From the NCBI GenBank assembly GCA_944325615.1, contig CALVAU010000071.1, positions 1 through 30,610 of the forward strand: DNA of 30,610 nucleotides, given 5' to 3'. Below, one piece after another: positions 24,559-30,610 of this stretch (its first letter is position 1; each line of letters opens with the position of its first letter). The DNA comes from Candidatus Gastranaerophilales bacterium (GTDB lineage Bacteria; Cyanobacteriota; Vampirovibrionia; Gastranaerophilales; Gastranaerophilaceae). The translations under genes and the position numbers were made by a program. The notes beneath the pieces are model-generated. The model saw only the letters and a list, made by a program, of their open reading frames with translations, was not told the origin of the DNA and searched no databases.

Positions 24559-25704
24559 CTAAATTTCCTTTTTATTAAATTTTTCTTTTACTTTATCAAT
24601 AAAAGAAGAAGTTTTATGCAAGTTTTCATCGACTAATTCTGCTTCAATAACTTTAGAACCGTCAGTTGCTTGAACTTTTTTTGCAGCTTCTTCAGCGTCA
24701 ATTTGCTTGTTTACGATGATTGTTTGCAATACTTGAATTATATTAGATACGATAAGGTAAATCAAAACACCCGCAGGAATTGGGATTATTACAAATGTTG
24801 CAATAATCATTATCGGCATGAATGTACCCATTGATTTTTGAATAGCTTGTTGAGTCGGATCATCAGAGATTTGTGTTTTATTTTGAGCCATCATGAGCTT
24901 TTGTGAAAGCCACATTGTAAGTCCGAATAATGCAATCAAAGCAAGTACATCCCAATGGAATGAATGTTCTACGGCTTTTGAAGGCACAGATGCTGTCAAC
25001 AATCCACCGTTGCGTTCAAAAGTTACCTTTTCTGTCTCTTTTGTATTTACGTCAGTGATTGTCATTTCGGCCTTTTGAATTTGATCAAGTTGACTGAATT
25101 TCAAATCTAATTGATCAAGGCTTACTTTGAAATCAATTGCTTCTCCAGGAGTTAATTCACCTTGTATTTCCAAAGCCTTGTTTGGTTTTTCTACTTTTAC
25201 ATTTTCTAATGTTTCAGTTGGTAAATATACGGTTGCAGTTTTACCCAAAATAAATGTGTCGTATTTTGAAGCACCCATCACGCCATCGTTTGAAATACCT
25301 GCAGAAGCACGAAGTGTTGTATCAAGTCTGTTTATAAACAAAAACTTTGAATTTCCTGCAATTTGGATAAATTGAGGACTCATCAATGCTGAATATAAAA
25401 GAATAAATACAGGCATTTGAACCAACAAAGGCAAGCATCCGCCCATTGGGTTGAACTTGTGTTCTTTGTAGAATTCCATCATTTTCATCTGCATTTTTTG
25501 TGGATCATTTTTGTATCTGTCTTGTATAGCTTTCAGCTTTGGCTGCAATGTCTGCATCATACGCATTGAACGTTGTTGAGATACATTTAACGGCCATAAA
25601 AACATTCTTACAATTATTGTTAATACAATTATTGCTATTCCGTAATTTCCGACAAATTGTGCAAGCATTTTTAATGCTTCAATAGTTAAAGTAGTAAAAT
25701 CCAA
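24559..25704 (-). CDS. yidC: Membrane protein insertase YidC with large extracytoplasmic insertion
   Basis: YidC inserts and folds inner-membrane proteins. The 381-residue protein has the Oxa1 core: span 1 at about 21-38 with the groove arginine Arg33 (IIVRMFLWPLN), the cytoplasmic coiled hairpin (QPKLKAIQDRYKNDPQKMQ), span 2 at about 88-108 (GGCLPLLVQMPVFILLYSAL), and spans near 251-268, 293-309 and 311-331. Between span 2 and span 3 lies an insertion of about 120 residues (128-248), beta-rich, which would be outside the membrane. I recall a similarly placed insertion in cyanobacterial YidC. There is no N-terminal P1 domain of the proteobacterial kind. The promoter at 25741-25768 fits. No rnpA or rpmH precedes it. 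GAGGA lies 9 nt before the ATG. Confidence 0.93.
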   Translation of the reverse strand: MDFTTLTIEALKMLAQFVGNYGIAIIVLTIIVRMFLWPLNVSQQRSMRMMQTLQPKLKAIQDRYKNDPQKMQMKMMEFYKEHKFNPMGGCLPLLVQMPVFILLYSALMSPQFIQIAGNSKFLFINRLDTTLRASAGISNDGVMGASKYDTFILGKTATVYLPTETLENVKVEKPNKALEIQGELTPGEAIDFKVSLDQLDLKFSQLDQIQKAEMTITDVNTKETEKVTFERNGGLLTASVPSKAVEHSFHWDVLALIALFGLTMWLSQKLMMAQNKTQISDDPTQQAIQKSMGTFMPIMIIATFVIIPIPAGVLIYLIVSNIIQVLQTIIVNKQIDAEEAAKKVQATDGSKVIEAELVDENLHKTSSFIDKVKEKFNKKEI

Positions 25705-25740
25705 TTTCCCTAATCCTCATAATCTAAATGTATATATCCA

Positions 25741-25768
25741 ATTGTAATACAAAAAAAGTAAGCGTCAA
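25741..25768 (-). promoter_or_regulatory. Promoter of the yidC-queA operon
   Basis: On the minus strand TTGACG (complement of 25763-25768), 16 nt, TACAAT (complement of 25741-25746). The start of transcription would be about 30 nt before the yidC ATG. Confidence 0.65.
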
Positions 25769-25808
25769 ATAATGCTTTCTTTTTTTTGTAAAATTTAATT
25801 TTATATGA

Positions 25809-25841
25809 AAAAAAGAACCGTTTATAAAACGGTTCTTTTTT
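25809..25841 (-). terminator. Terminator after tRNA-Pro
   Basis: GAACCGTTT (25815-25823), loop ATA, AAACGGTTC (25827-25835), with six further A-T pairs. It directly follows the 3' end of the minus-strand tRNA. Confidence 0.9.
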
Positions 25842-25846
25842 CTAAA

Positions 25847-25923
25847 TGGTCGGGATGACACGATTTGAACGTGCGACCCCCTCGTCCCAAGCGAGGTGCG
25901 CTACCAAGCTGCGCTACATCCCG
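25847..25923 (-). tRNA. tRNA-Pro (anticodon UGG), CCA encoded
   Basis: Folds as a full cloverleaf on the minus strand: acceptor CGGGATG paired with CATCCCG, D arm GCGCAGCTTGGTAGCGC, anticodon stem CCTCG/CGAGG with loop CTTGGGA (anticodon TGG), T arm GCACG/CGTGT around TTCAAAT, discriminator A and an encoded CCA (25847-25849). UGG reads CCA and, by wobble, other proline codons. Confidence 0.95.
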
Positions 25924-26050
25924 ATATTAAATTCTTAAAATGGTTTTAGACTTAGCACCTTGTTAGCTTTGCGCTACCAAGACCTCTCACAAACGATACT
26001 TAATCGTTTGTTCGGCAGAGTGCTACATCAGATATTAAATTTTCAATTGG
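25898..26050. repeat. Degenerate duplication of the tRNA-Pro 5' half and its flank
   Basis: The 5' side of the tRNA plus flank (25912-25942) recurs at 26021-26050: GCTACATC and GATATTAAATT are shared with few changes. The D-arm segment GCGCTACCAAG (25898-25908) recurs at 25971-25981. In the second copy these two pieces are separated by about 40 bases containing a 9-bp hairpin (25989-25997 with 26003-26011), so no functional tRNA can form. It is a tRNA remnant or an insertion scar. The rest of 25943-26169 holds no gene. Confidence 0.65.
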
Positions 26051-26169
26051 TTGTCAGGAGTCTTGTATTTTTCGAATTAAGATTTATTGCTTCTTTATTC
26101 GGCTCTAAAATCAAGTGCTATATCCTGCACATTTGTAATGCTATTATAAAAAAAAATAGAAGTCAATAA

Positions 26170-27018
26170 TTATTTGCTATTTTTATTTTCTAATATGCTT
26201 AATTTAGTTCCTATGCCAAATATAATCCCTGCAATCAGGTATGTCATCCAAGCAAATGCATAATTCCTTTTAAGCGGTTTTAAATCCATTGTTTTATCAA
26301 CAGTATTTTTTATTTGTTTGGCTGCTTTAATTCCGCGCAATGAAGCAATGCCTTCTTCGACTATTGTAGGTAAAAATGCCAAAAATCCTATTGTACCGGC
26401 ATTCTTTTCAATGAAAGTCTTTTCATTGTCAGGCTTTTGCGAAAAATTATTTAATAGAATTAATAATGGGGAAAGCGCTGTAATTTTGCTTCTAGAATTT
26501 TGCAAAAATTTTAAAAACTTTCCTTTGTGAGCATTTACGGCATGCCCGAGTTCGTGCAAAATGAGGGACGGCTTATTCTTTGGAGCAACGGCAAGTTTTA
26601 CTTGATCTGTATAAAAGGCGTTTTCTCCTCTTGCAACAGGACCGAGAGCATCAGTTAAGTCAAAGCCGTAATTTTTATATTTACCTGCGATAGATTGTAC
26701 ATTTTTCTTATCAATATATTCAACAGAGATTTTGTTGGATAGACCGTTATCAAATAGCATTTTTGATGCAATTTTTTTGACGTTTTCACTATTAGTGAAT
26801 TCTTTCCCCTGCATTAGCTTATTTCCGCACCATTGAGAAAGTTTTTGAAGTAGGATTGCCGCTCCTTGCAAAATTCCTGCAGTCGCAACAGCTTTAACTT
26901 CTTGTAAATCATCGTTTTTTCTTGGCGCAGGCTCAATATAGCGTGGATTATACGTTCTCGTCGTATAATAATATCGCTGAGTATTCGGATTTTGATAATT
27001 ATAATTTACGCCTTCCAC
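26170..27018 (-). CDS. Membrane zinc-metallopeptidase-like protein (HELGH)
   Basis: A 282-residue protein with a zinc-binding HExxH motif, His155-Glu156-x-x-His159 in LILHELGHAVNAH. A third ligand could be Glu221 or Glu222 (TIVEEGIAS), in the pattern of membrane gluzincins, and a conserved look is given by FYTDQVKLAVAPKNKPSL just before. Hydrophobic spans lie at about 178-194, 205-220 and 252-271. The N-terminus is Tyr/Asn/Arg-rich and unstructured, without signal peptide. Start is GTG (27016-27018) with AAAAGG immediately upstream; no ATG lies in frame before the stop. Probably a membrane protease; substrate unknown. No gene partner is evident. Confidence 0.6.
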   Translation of the reverse strand: MEGVNYNYQNPNTQRYYYTTRTYNPRYIEPAPRKNDDLQEVKAVATAGILQGAAILLQKLSQWCGNKLMQGKEFTNSENVKKIASKMLFDNGLSNKISVEYIDKKNVQSIAGKYKNYGFDLTDALGPVARGENAFYTDQVKLAVAPKNKPSLILHELGHAVNAHKGKFLKFLQNSRSKITALSPLLILLNNFSQKPDNEKTFIEKNAGTIGFLAFLPTIVEEGIASLRGIKAAKQIKNTVDKTMDLKPLKRNYAFAWMTYLIAGIIFGIGTKLSILENKNSK

Positions 27019-27069
27019 GCCTTTTATAAAACCACTGAAAGAAATAAATTGCTAGTATTTTACGAAATT

Positions 27070-27201
27070 TTACATTTTTGAAAATTCTTCTTTTGAAGCA
27101 TTACAAATAGGACATACCCAATCTTCAGGTAATTCTTCAAATTTTTTACCTTCTTTTTCTTCGTCGTATATGTATCCGCAAATTTCACATAAATATTTCA
27201 T
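27070..27201 (-). CDS. Rubredoxin, short-loop form
   Basis: A 43-residue ORF. The protein begins MKYLCEICGYIYDEE and ends FSKM. Both Cys-x2-Cys knuckles are present (Cys5/Cys8 in CEICGY, Cys30/Cys33 in CPIC), with the conserved Tyr10-Ile-Tyr-Asp and LPEDWVCP. The loop between knuckles is about 10 residues shorter than in classic 52-54-residue rubredoxins, and Asn replaces Gly after the second knuckle. It would bind one iron and carry single electrons in the cytoplasm, for example to oxygen or superoxide detoxification enzymes; it could instead bind zinc. AAGGAGA precedes the ATG. It is divergent from the thioesterase operon. Confidence 0.9.
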   Translation of the reverse strand: MKYLCEICGYIYDEEKEGKKFEELPEDWVCPICNASKEEFSKM

Positions 27202-27234
27202 TTTCTTAATCTCCTTTTATTATTGTCTAATATA

Positions 27235-27243
27235 TGTTACAAT
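27235..27243 (+). promoter_or_regulatory. Extended -10 promoter of the thioesterase operon
   Basis: TGTTACAAT: TG, one base, then TACAAT (27238-27243), ending 6 nt before the ATG at 27250. No -35 or Shine-Dalgarno is seen. Confidence 0.45.
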
Positions 27244-27249
27244 GTTAAT

Positions 27250-27687
27250 ATGATTACTTCTTGTGTTAATGTTATAAGGCAAAAAGTCTATTATTCTGAT
27301 ACTGATGCTTATGGTGTTGTTTGGCACGGTTCATATCTCAGATGGCTTGAGATGGGACGTGTTGATTGGTGCGAAGAACGAGGACATAATTTGATAGAGT
27401 TGGAAAATCAAAATATTGTTCTTCCTGTTGTAAATTTAAATGTTCGATATAAAGCATCAGCAAAGCTGAATGATAATTTAATTATTGAAACATCTGTTAC
27501 AAAGTTCAATGGCTTGTCAGTTACATTCACTCAGGCTATAAAATCTTCTGATACTCAAAAAACTTATATAGAAGCAGAAGTAGAGGTTGTTGCTATAAGT
27601 AAAGATAACGGAAAGTTATACAGACGAATGCCTCAGATATTAGCTGATGTATTCAAAAAGGAGGTTGAATGCCTTCAGTCCGTCTAA
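27250..27687 (+). CDS. YbgC/4HBT-family acyl-CoA thioesterase
   Basis: A hot-dog-fold thioesterase. The start is taken as the ATG at 27250, giving 145 residues; an upstream TTG (27223) in frame would add nine residues without family resemblance. The active-site segment YYSDTDAYGVVWHGSYLRWLEMGR (14-37) matches the family motif, with Asp19 as the expected catalytic residue. No membrane span, cytosolic. Substrate is not known; relatives act on short- or long-chain acyl-CoAs, acyl-ACP or 4-hydroxybenzoyl-CoA. No Shine-Dalgarno is present, but an extended -10 lies 6 nt before the ATG. The next gene starts inside it (27669), so it heads an operon. Confidence 0.85.
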   Translation: MITSCVNVIRQKVYYSDTDAYGVVWHGSYLRWLEMGRVDWCEERGHNLIELENQNIVLPVVNLNVRYKASAKLNDNLIIETSVTKFNGLSVTFTQAIKSSDTQKTYIEAEVEVVAISKDNGKLYRRMPQILADVFKKEVECLQSV

Positions 27688-28403
27688 ATAAATTTATAGC
27701 CTCTTCAGGTCTTTGCTCAAGAAGAAAAGCTGATGAATTAATTGAAAGCGGTAAAGTATCTGTGAATGGTAAAAAAGTTACCGAACTTGGCTTTTTGGTT
27801 AGTGAGAAAGATAAGGTTTTTGTCAATCAAAAACAAATCAGGCCTGTAAAGCATGAATATTACAGATTCTTTAAGCCTGCAGGTTATATTACGACAGCTG
27901 ATGATGAAAAGGGTAGAAAAACTATTTATGATTTGCTCCCTGAAAGTATGTATCACTTAAGACCGGTCGGACGATTAGATAAAGATTCTACAGGGCTTTT
28001 GATTTTGACAAATGATGGTGATTTGATAAATGAATTAACACATCCGTCAGTAAAAGTTCCAAAGGTATATATTGTATCTATTGATTCAATTATACATCCG
28101 CATGAGTTAGAGCAGATGGCTAATGGAATAGAAATTGAGTCTGGAAAGATTGCTTATGCTGATATTTCGGTGTTGGAAGCAGATAAAAAACATACCTTAA
28201 TGCAGATTACTCTTTATCAGGGAATGAACAGACAAATAAGAAGAATGTTTGAGTATTTCGGTTATGAAGTTAAAACTTTAAAACGGATACAACATGCAAT
28301 AATAAATTTAGATGGTCTGAAACGTGGAGAGTTTAAGCCTATAAAACCAAGACAAATTAAGGAATTAAAGAATTTTTTAAATAGGGTAAAGAAAAATGAT
28401 TAA
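27669..28403 (+). CDS. RsuA/RluB-family pseudouridine synthase
   Basis: Converts a uridine in ribosomal RNA to pseudouridine. The 244-residue protein has an S4 RNA-binding domain (RLNKFIASSGLCSRRKADEL, 5-24, through about 60) and a PSynth core with YRFFKPAGYITT, catalytic Asp104 in GRLDKDSTGLL, and GMNRQIRRMFEYFGYEV. Length fits RluB/RluE/RsuA rather than longer RluA types; the exact target base is not decidable. Its ATG overlaps the thioesterase gene by 19 nt with AAGGAGG inside that gene, and its end overlaps coaE by 8 nt, so the three are translationally linked. Confidence 0.93.
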   Translation: MPSVRLNKFIASSGLCSRRKADELIESGKVSVNGKKVTELGFLVSEKDKVFVNQKQIRPVKHEYYRFFKPAGYITTADDEKGRKTIYDLLPESMYHLRPVGRLDKDSTGLLILTNDGDLINELTHPSVKVPKVYIVSIDSIIHPHELEQMANGIEIESGKIAYADISVLEADKKHTLMQITLYQGMNRQIRRMFEYFGYEVKTLKRIQHAIINLDGLKRGEFKPIKPRQIKELKNFLNRVKKND

Positions 28404-29040
28404 AGTAGCTATTACAGGAAATATTGCAGCAGGAAAGTCAACGGTTGAAAAAATACTTACATCTCAAGGATATTCAGTTTTGAATACTGATGATGTGGCT
28501 CATGATCTTTTAGATGGTAAAAGTGATGTGTTGACTGGTTTTAAAGGGTGTGAATTCTTAAATGTTAAACAAGAAGTTCTAAAGGCTTTTAAAGGATATG
28601 ATATTCTTGATGGTGATGATATTTCAAGAGCAAAGCTTGGAAAAATTGTTTTTCATGATGCAAAAATGCTTAAAAAACTTGAATCTATTATTCATCCTAT
28701 TGTTCGTTTAAAAATATATGAATTCTTTGCTGAACACAAAGATGAGACAGTTGTATTCGTTTCAGTACCTCAACTATATGAAGCTGAGATGCAATATATT
28801 TTTGATAAGGTAATATTGGTATTCTCAGAAGACAAATATAGATACAAAAGACTTTTAAAACGTGACGGATATACAGAAGAATATGCATCAGCAAGAATAA
28901 GTGCTCAGATGCCGCAAGTAGAAAAGCTCTTATTGTGTGATGATTGTCTTGAAAATGACGGTACTATCGGAGAGTTGAAGGTCAGAATAGCTTACTTAAT
29001 GAAAGAATATGAAAGACTTAAACCGGGACGAAAACGGTAA
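28396..29040 (+). CDS. coaE: Dephospho-CoA kinase
   Basis: Catalyses the last step of coenzyme A synthesis. The 214-residue protein has the P-loop GNIAAGKST (8-16), the NTDDVAHDL motif, a lid and substrate region (RAKLGKIVF, IIHPIVR) and VSVPQLYEAEM, all family blocks. Linking it to an acyl-CoA thioesterase in one operon suits CoA metabolism. It is slightly divergent in the middle (FKGCEFLNVKQEVLKAFKG), where most homologues have fewer residues. Its last 23 nt overlap the convergent CHAP-like gene. Confidence 0.93.
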   Translation: MIKVAITGNIAAGKSTVEKILTSQGYSVLNTDDVAHDLLDGKSDVLTGFKGCEFLNVKQEVLKAFKGYDILDGDDISRAKLGKIVFHDAKMLKKLESIIHPIVRLKIYEFFAEHKDETVVFVSVPQLYEAEMQYIFDKVILVFSEDKYRYKRLLKRDGYTEEYASARISAQMPQVEKLLLCDDCLENDGTIGELKVRIAYLMKEYERLKPGRKR

Positions 29041-29833
29041 CATTGTCTGAAGGTTTTATATTGTCATTAACAAAGAAGCTTATTGCTTGATTACCTTCCC
29101 CTTTAATCTCAACATGGCCATATTGTCTGCTGTATCCGGCAGCTCCTTTATCATAAGCGATTACGCATCCAGCTGGTAGTTTTGCAAGATCACTGCCTTT
29201 GACTTTTACTTCCTTGAAATTTGAATTTTTTCTTAGGATATCAGGAATATCATTAGCGTTACCGGATTCATACGCTCCTAATCCTGCATCACTTATGGCA
29301 CTTTTAACAGCTCTTGCACAGTAACCTTTTTGTGCGGTCCTTAATCCTGCAATTGCTTCATTTGCAAGTTTTATACCTTTTTCTTGATTATAAATTTGTG
29401 CGATTTCTTTTAGATCCGTTTTTTGCGTCGATGAAATTTTGTTTGCTTTTGCTAACGCATTTGTATTTTCCATTTTGAAATAGTTGTTTGAATCGAAGGT
29501 GTTAGTTATGGGTGTATAACTTGGCAAAACTGGCATGTAGTTGAATTGAGTATAATCAGGCATTTGAGTAGTTGTTGGTATTTGGTAATTAGCAAAAATG
29601 TTACTGTTAAAATCTATTGGAGTATAAGAGGTATTGTTCCAGTAATTAGCTAGTGGTGGCATATTTATCGGTGTATTCCACTGAAAAATATTGAAAAAAG
29701 TCGGCAATTGGGGCTGGAAGGAAAAAAATGATAAATTCGGAATTGAAGGCATACCACAATTCATTGGAAATAGTGGAAAACTTCCAAATCTTGAAAAATT
29801 AAAATTGTTCATGCCAAAAAATTCAAAAGCCAC
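29018..29833 (-). CDS. CHAP-like (Cys-His) peptidase-domain protein with low-complexity N-terminus
   Basis: A 271-residue protein. Residues 1-115 are rich in Phe, Pro, Asn, Met and Tyr, with repeated PxxPxF-type patches and no signal peptide. From about 135 a helical linker leads to a CHAP/NlpC-like domain: GYCARAVKSAI with candidate nucleophile Cys172, LPAGCVIAYDKG at 219-230, and YGHVEIKG with candidate His240 and Glu242. Such domains cleave peptide crosslinks of peptidoglycan. Start is GTG (29831-29833), with AAGGG eight bases before it; the first ATG (Met8) has none. The gene overlaps coaE tail-to-tail by 23 nt. Function assigned by motif only. Confidence 0.65.
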   Translation of the reverse strand: MAFEFFGMNNFNFSRFGSFPLFPMNCGMPSIPNLSFFSFQPQLPTFFNIFQWNTPINMPPLANYWNNTSYTPIDFNSNIFANYQIPTTTQMPDYTQFNYMPVLPSYTPITNTFDSNNYFKMENTNALAKANKISSTQKTDLKEIAQIYNQEKGIKLANEAIAGLRTAQKGYCARAVKSAISDAGLGAYESGNANDIPDILRKNSNFKEVKVKGSDLAKLPAGCVIAYDKGAAGYSRQYGHVEIKGEGNQAISFFVNDNIKPSDNVTVFVPV

Positions 29834-29846
29834 AGTTCAACCCTTA

Positions 29847-29852
29847 ATTATA
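29847..29852 (-). promoter_or_regulatory. -10 box of the CHAP-like gene
   Basis: A TATAAT on the minus strand lies 13-18 nt before the GTG start and just upstream of AAGGG. No clear -35 stands out in the AT-rich stretch. Confidence 0.4.
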
Positions 29853-29892
29853 CTCGTATATATATAAAGTATATAGTGTTGAAAAAATTGCT

Positions 29893-30610
29893 CTATTGTA
29901 ACGGATTTATTACAATTCCTGATAATAGTTTCGGATAAAAGTATGTTGATTTTTGCGGCATTCTATAACCTGCTTGAGAAATTCTCTTTATATCACTGAT
30001 TTTAGGGTATGCCATGATAAATGAAGCTTCTGCTTTTCCTAGATCTATCATATCAAAAGCCTCATTTTCTACTTTAATATATTTGATTCCATCCTGTGCC
30101 ATCTGCTCTTCTTCTGTATATCCGAGCTCTTTTGTCAATATGACTTTGTGAAGAACTGTCAAATCAAGACTTTTTAAGACTTCAGGGACTTTATATTCAT
30201 CCAAGATCCTGCTTACGTCTTCTCTTAAAGTAAGCAGATAGAATTTGTTGACATTTTTCATATACAATCCCATTGAGATTTTTTCTTTAGCAGATTTTTC
30301 TAAATCAGATAAAAATTGAGCTTTAATATCTTTTTTGTTGAAACCGTTAAAGGTATAGTCTTTTAGGTCAAAATATTTTTTAATTTTTTCAAGCAAAACG
30401 TATGGTTCTATCCATTTTGTAATAATTCTGTGCGTCGGATAAATAAGCAAGTCATCATCCATGTTTGTAAAATAGCTCATAACATATTCTGCATCTTTTG
30501 CATTCTCTCCAAGATAATTCCTGTAATTTAGTGCTGTCTCATACCTGTGATGCCCGTCTGCTATAAGTAGTGTTTTATCTTTTAATACCTCTTGTATTAA
30601 TTTTATTGTT
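29893..30610 (-). CDS. DUF1015-family protein (5'-truncated by the window)
   Basis: The reading frame stays open from the stop at 29893 to the window edge, so the gene begins beyond 30610 and the ATG at 30480 is internal. The edge part encodes the DUF1015 hallmark LIADGHHRYETALNYR, followed by NAKDAEYVMSYFTNMDDDLLIYPTHRII. The C-terminal end, RISQAGYRMPQKSTYFYPKLLSGIVI, is also typical: Pro-Lys-Thr/Ser-Tyr-Phe-Pro-K. The family has no agreed activity. Related sequences occur in cyanobacteria and many anaerobes. About 239 residues are visible of a usual 400-440. Confidence 0.85.
   Translation of the reverse strand, partial: TIKLIQEVLKDKTLLIADGHHRYETALNYRNYLGENAKDAEYVMSYFTNMDDDLLIYPTHRIITKWIEPYVLLEKIKKYFDLKDYTFNGFNKKDIKAQFLSDLEKSAKEKISMGLYMKNVNKFYLLTLREDVSRILDEYKVPEVLKSLDLTVLHKVILTKELGYTEEEQMAQDGIKYIKVENEAFDMIDLGKAEASFIMAYPKISDIKRISQAGYRMPQKSTYFYPKLLSGIVINPLQ

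Noticed and set aside
1..30610. CRISPR array, prophage, transposase or rRNA genes
   Set aside because: No regularly spaced repeats, no such proteins and no rRNA sequence were seen on either strand.

Overview
The window is AT-rich bacterial DNA from a strictly anaerobic, Gram-negative-type (diderm) organism. Diderm character comes from LpxK (lipid A kinase), an MlaD-type lipid-transport protein, an OmpH/Skp chaperone and a TpsB/FhaC outer-membrane barrel. Anaerobic hydrogen metabolism comes from a three-gene trimeric [FeFe] hydrogenase and a rubredoxin. YidC carries a large extracytoplasmic insertion of the kind I recall from cyanobacterial YidC, yet nothing photosynthetic is present. Together with several large proteins that have low-complexity N-termini and no signal peptide, this suggests a non-photosynthetic cyanobacterial relative of the Gastranaerophilales/Vampirovibrionia (Melainabacteria) type, probably from an animal gut. 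The placement is inference.

Layout. 1-1300: a 5'-truncated gene resembling Imm63 immunity proteins and a nucleotidyltransferase-fold gene, closed by a strong terminator. 1310-6051: a 968-residue GT5-like glycosyltransferase (-), a divergent CNT-family nucleoside transporter (+) with altered substrate motif, and a small zinc-ribbon protein (-). 6052-6452: a 31-residue single-membrane-span ORF with its own promoter. 6453-8486: bioD-bioA (-). 8565-11250: divergent TpsB barrel (-) and ompH (+). 11311-11652: small secreted protein (-). 11731-15868: the hydC-hydB-hydA operon (-). 16011-19052: DUF2339 membrane protein, endonuclease III and an XRE regulator (-), with a divergent type IV pilin-like gene (+) at 19158. 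19829-23024: lytic transglycosylase, MlaD-like protein and lpxK (-). 23212-25704: yidC, a 97-residue unknown and queA (-). 25847-25923: tRNA-Pro(UGG), followed by a partial degenerate copy of its 5' half. 26170-27201: membrane zinc-protease-like protein and a 43-residue rubredoxin (-). 27250-29040: thioesterase, pseudouridine synthase and coaE as overlapping genes (+). 29018-30610: CHAP-like protein and a 5'-truncated DUF1015 protein (-).

The genes are mostly housekeeping: envelope building (LpxK, MlaD, OmpH, TpsB, YidC, lytic transglycosylase), cofactors (biotin, CoA), RNA modification (QueA, RluB-like), DNA repair (Nth) and fermentation (Hyd). I see no phage, insertion sequence, CRISPR array or clear defence system. 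The most unusual signals are an A15 run inside hydB, three genes whose -10 box sits exactly 6 nt before the ATG with no Shine-Dalgarno (candidate leaderless mRNAs), the GT5-like protein with a coiled-coil/membrane tail, the CNT transporter lacking canonical nucleobase-binding residues, and the tRNA half-duplication.
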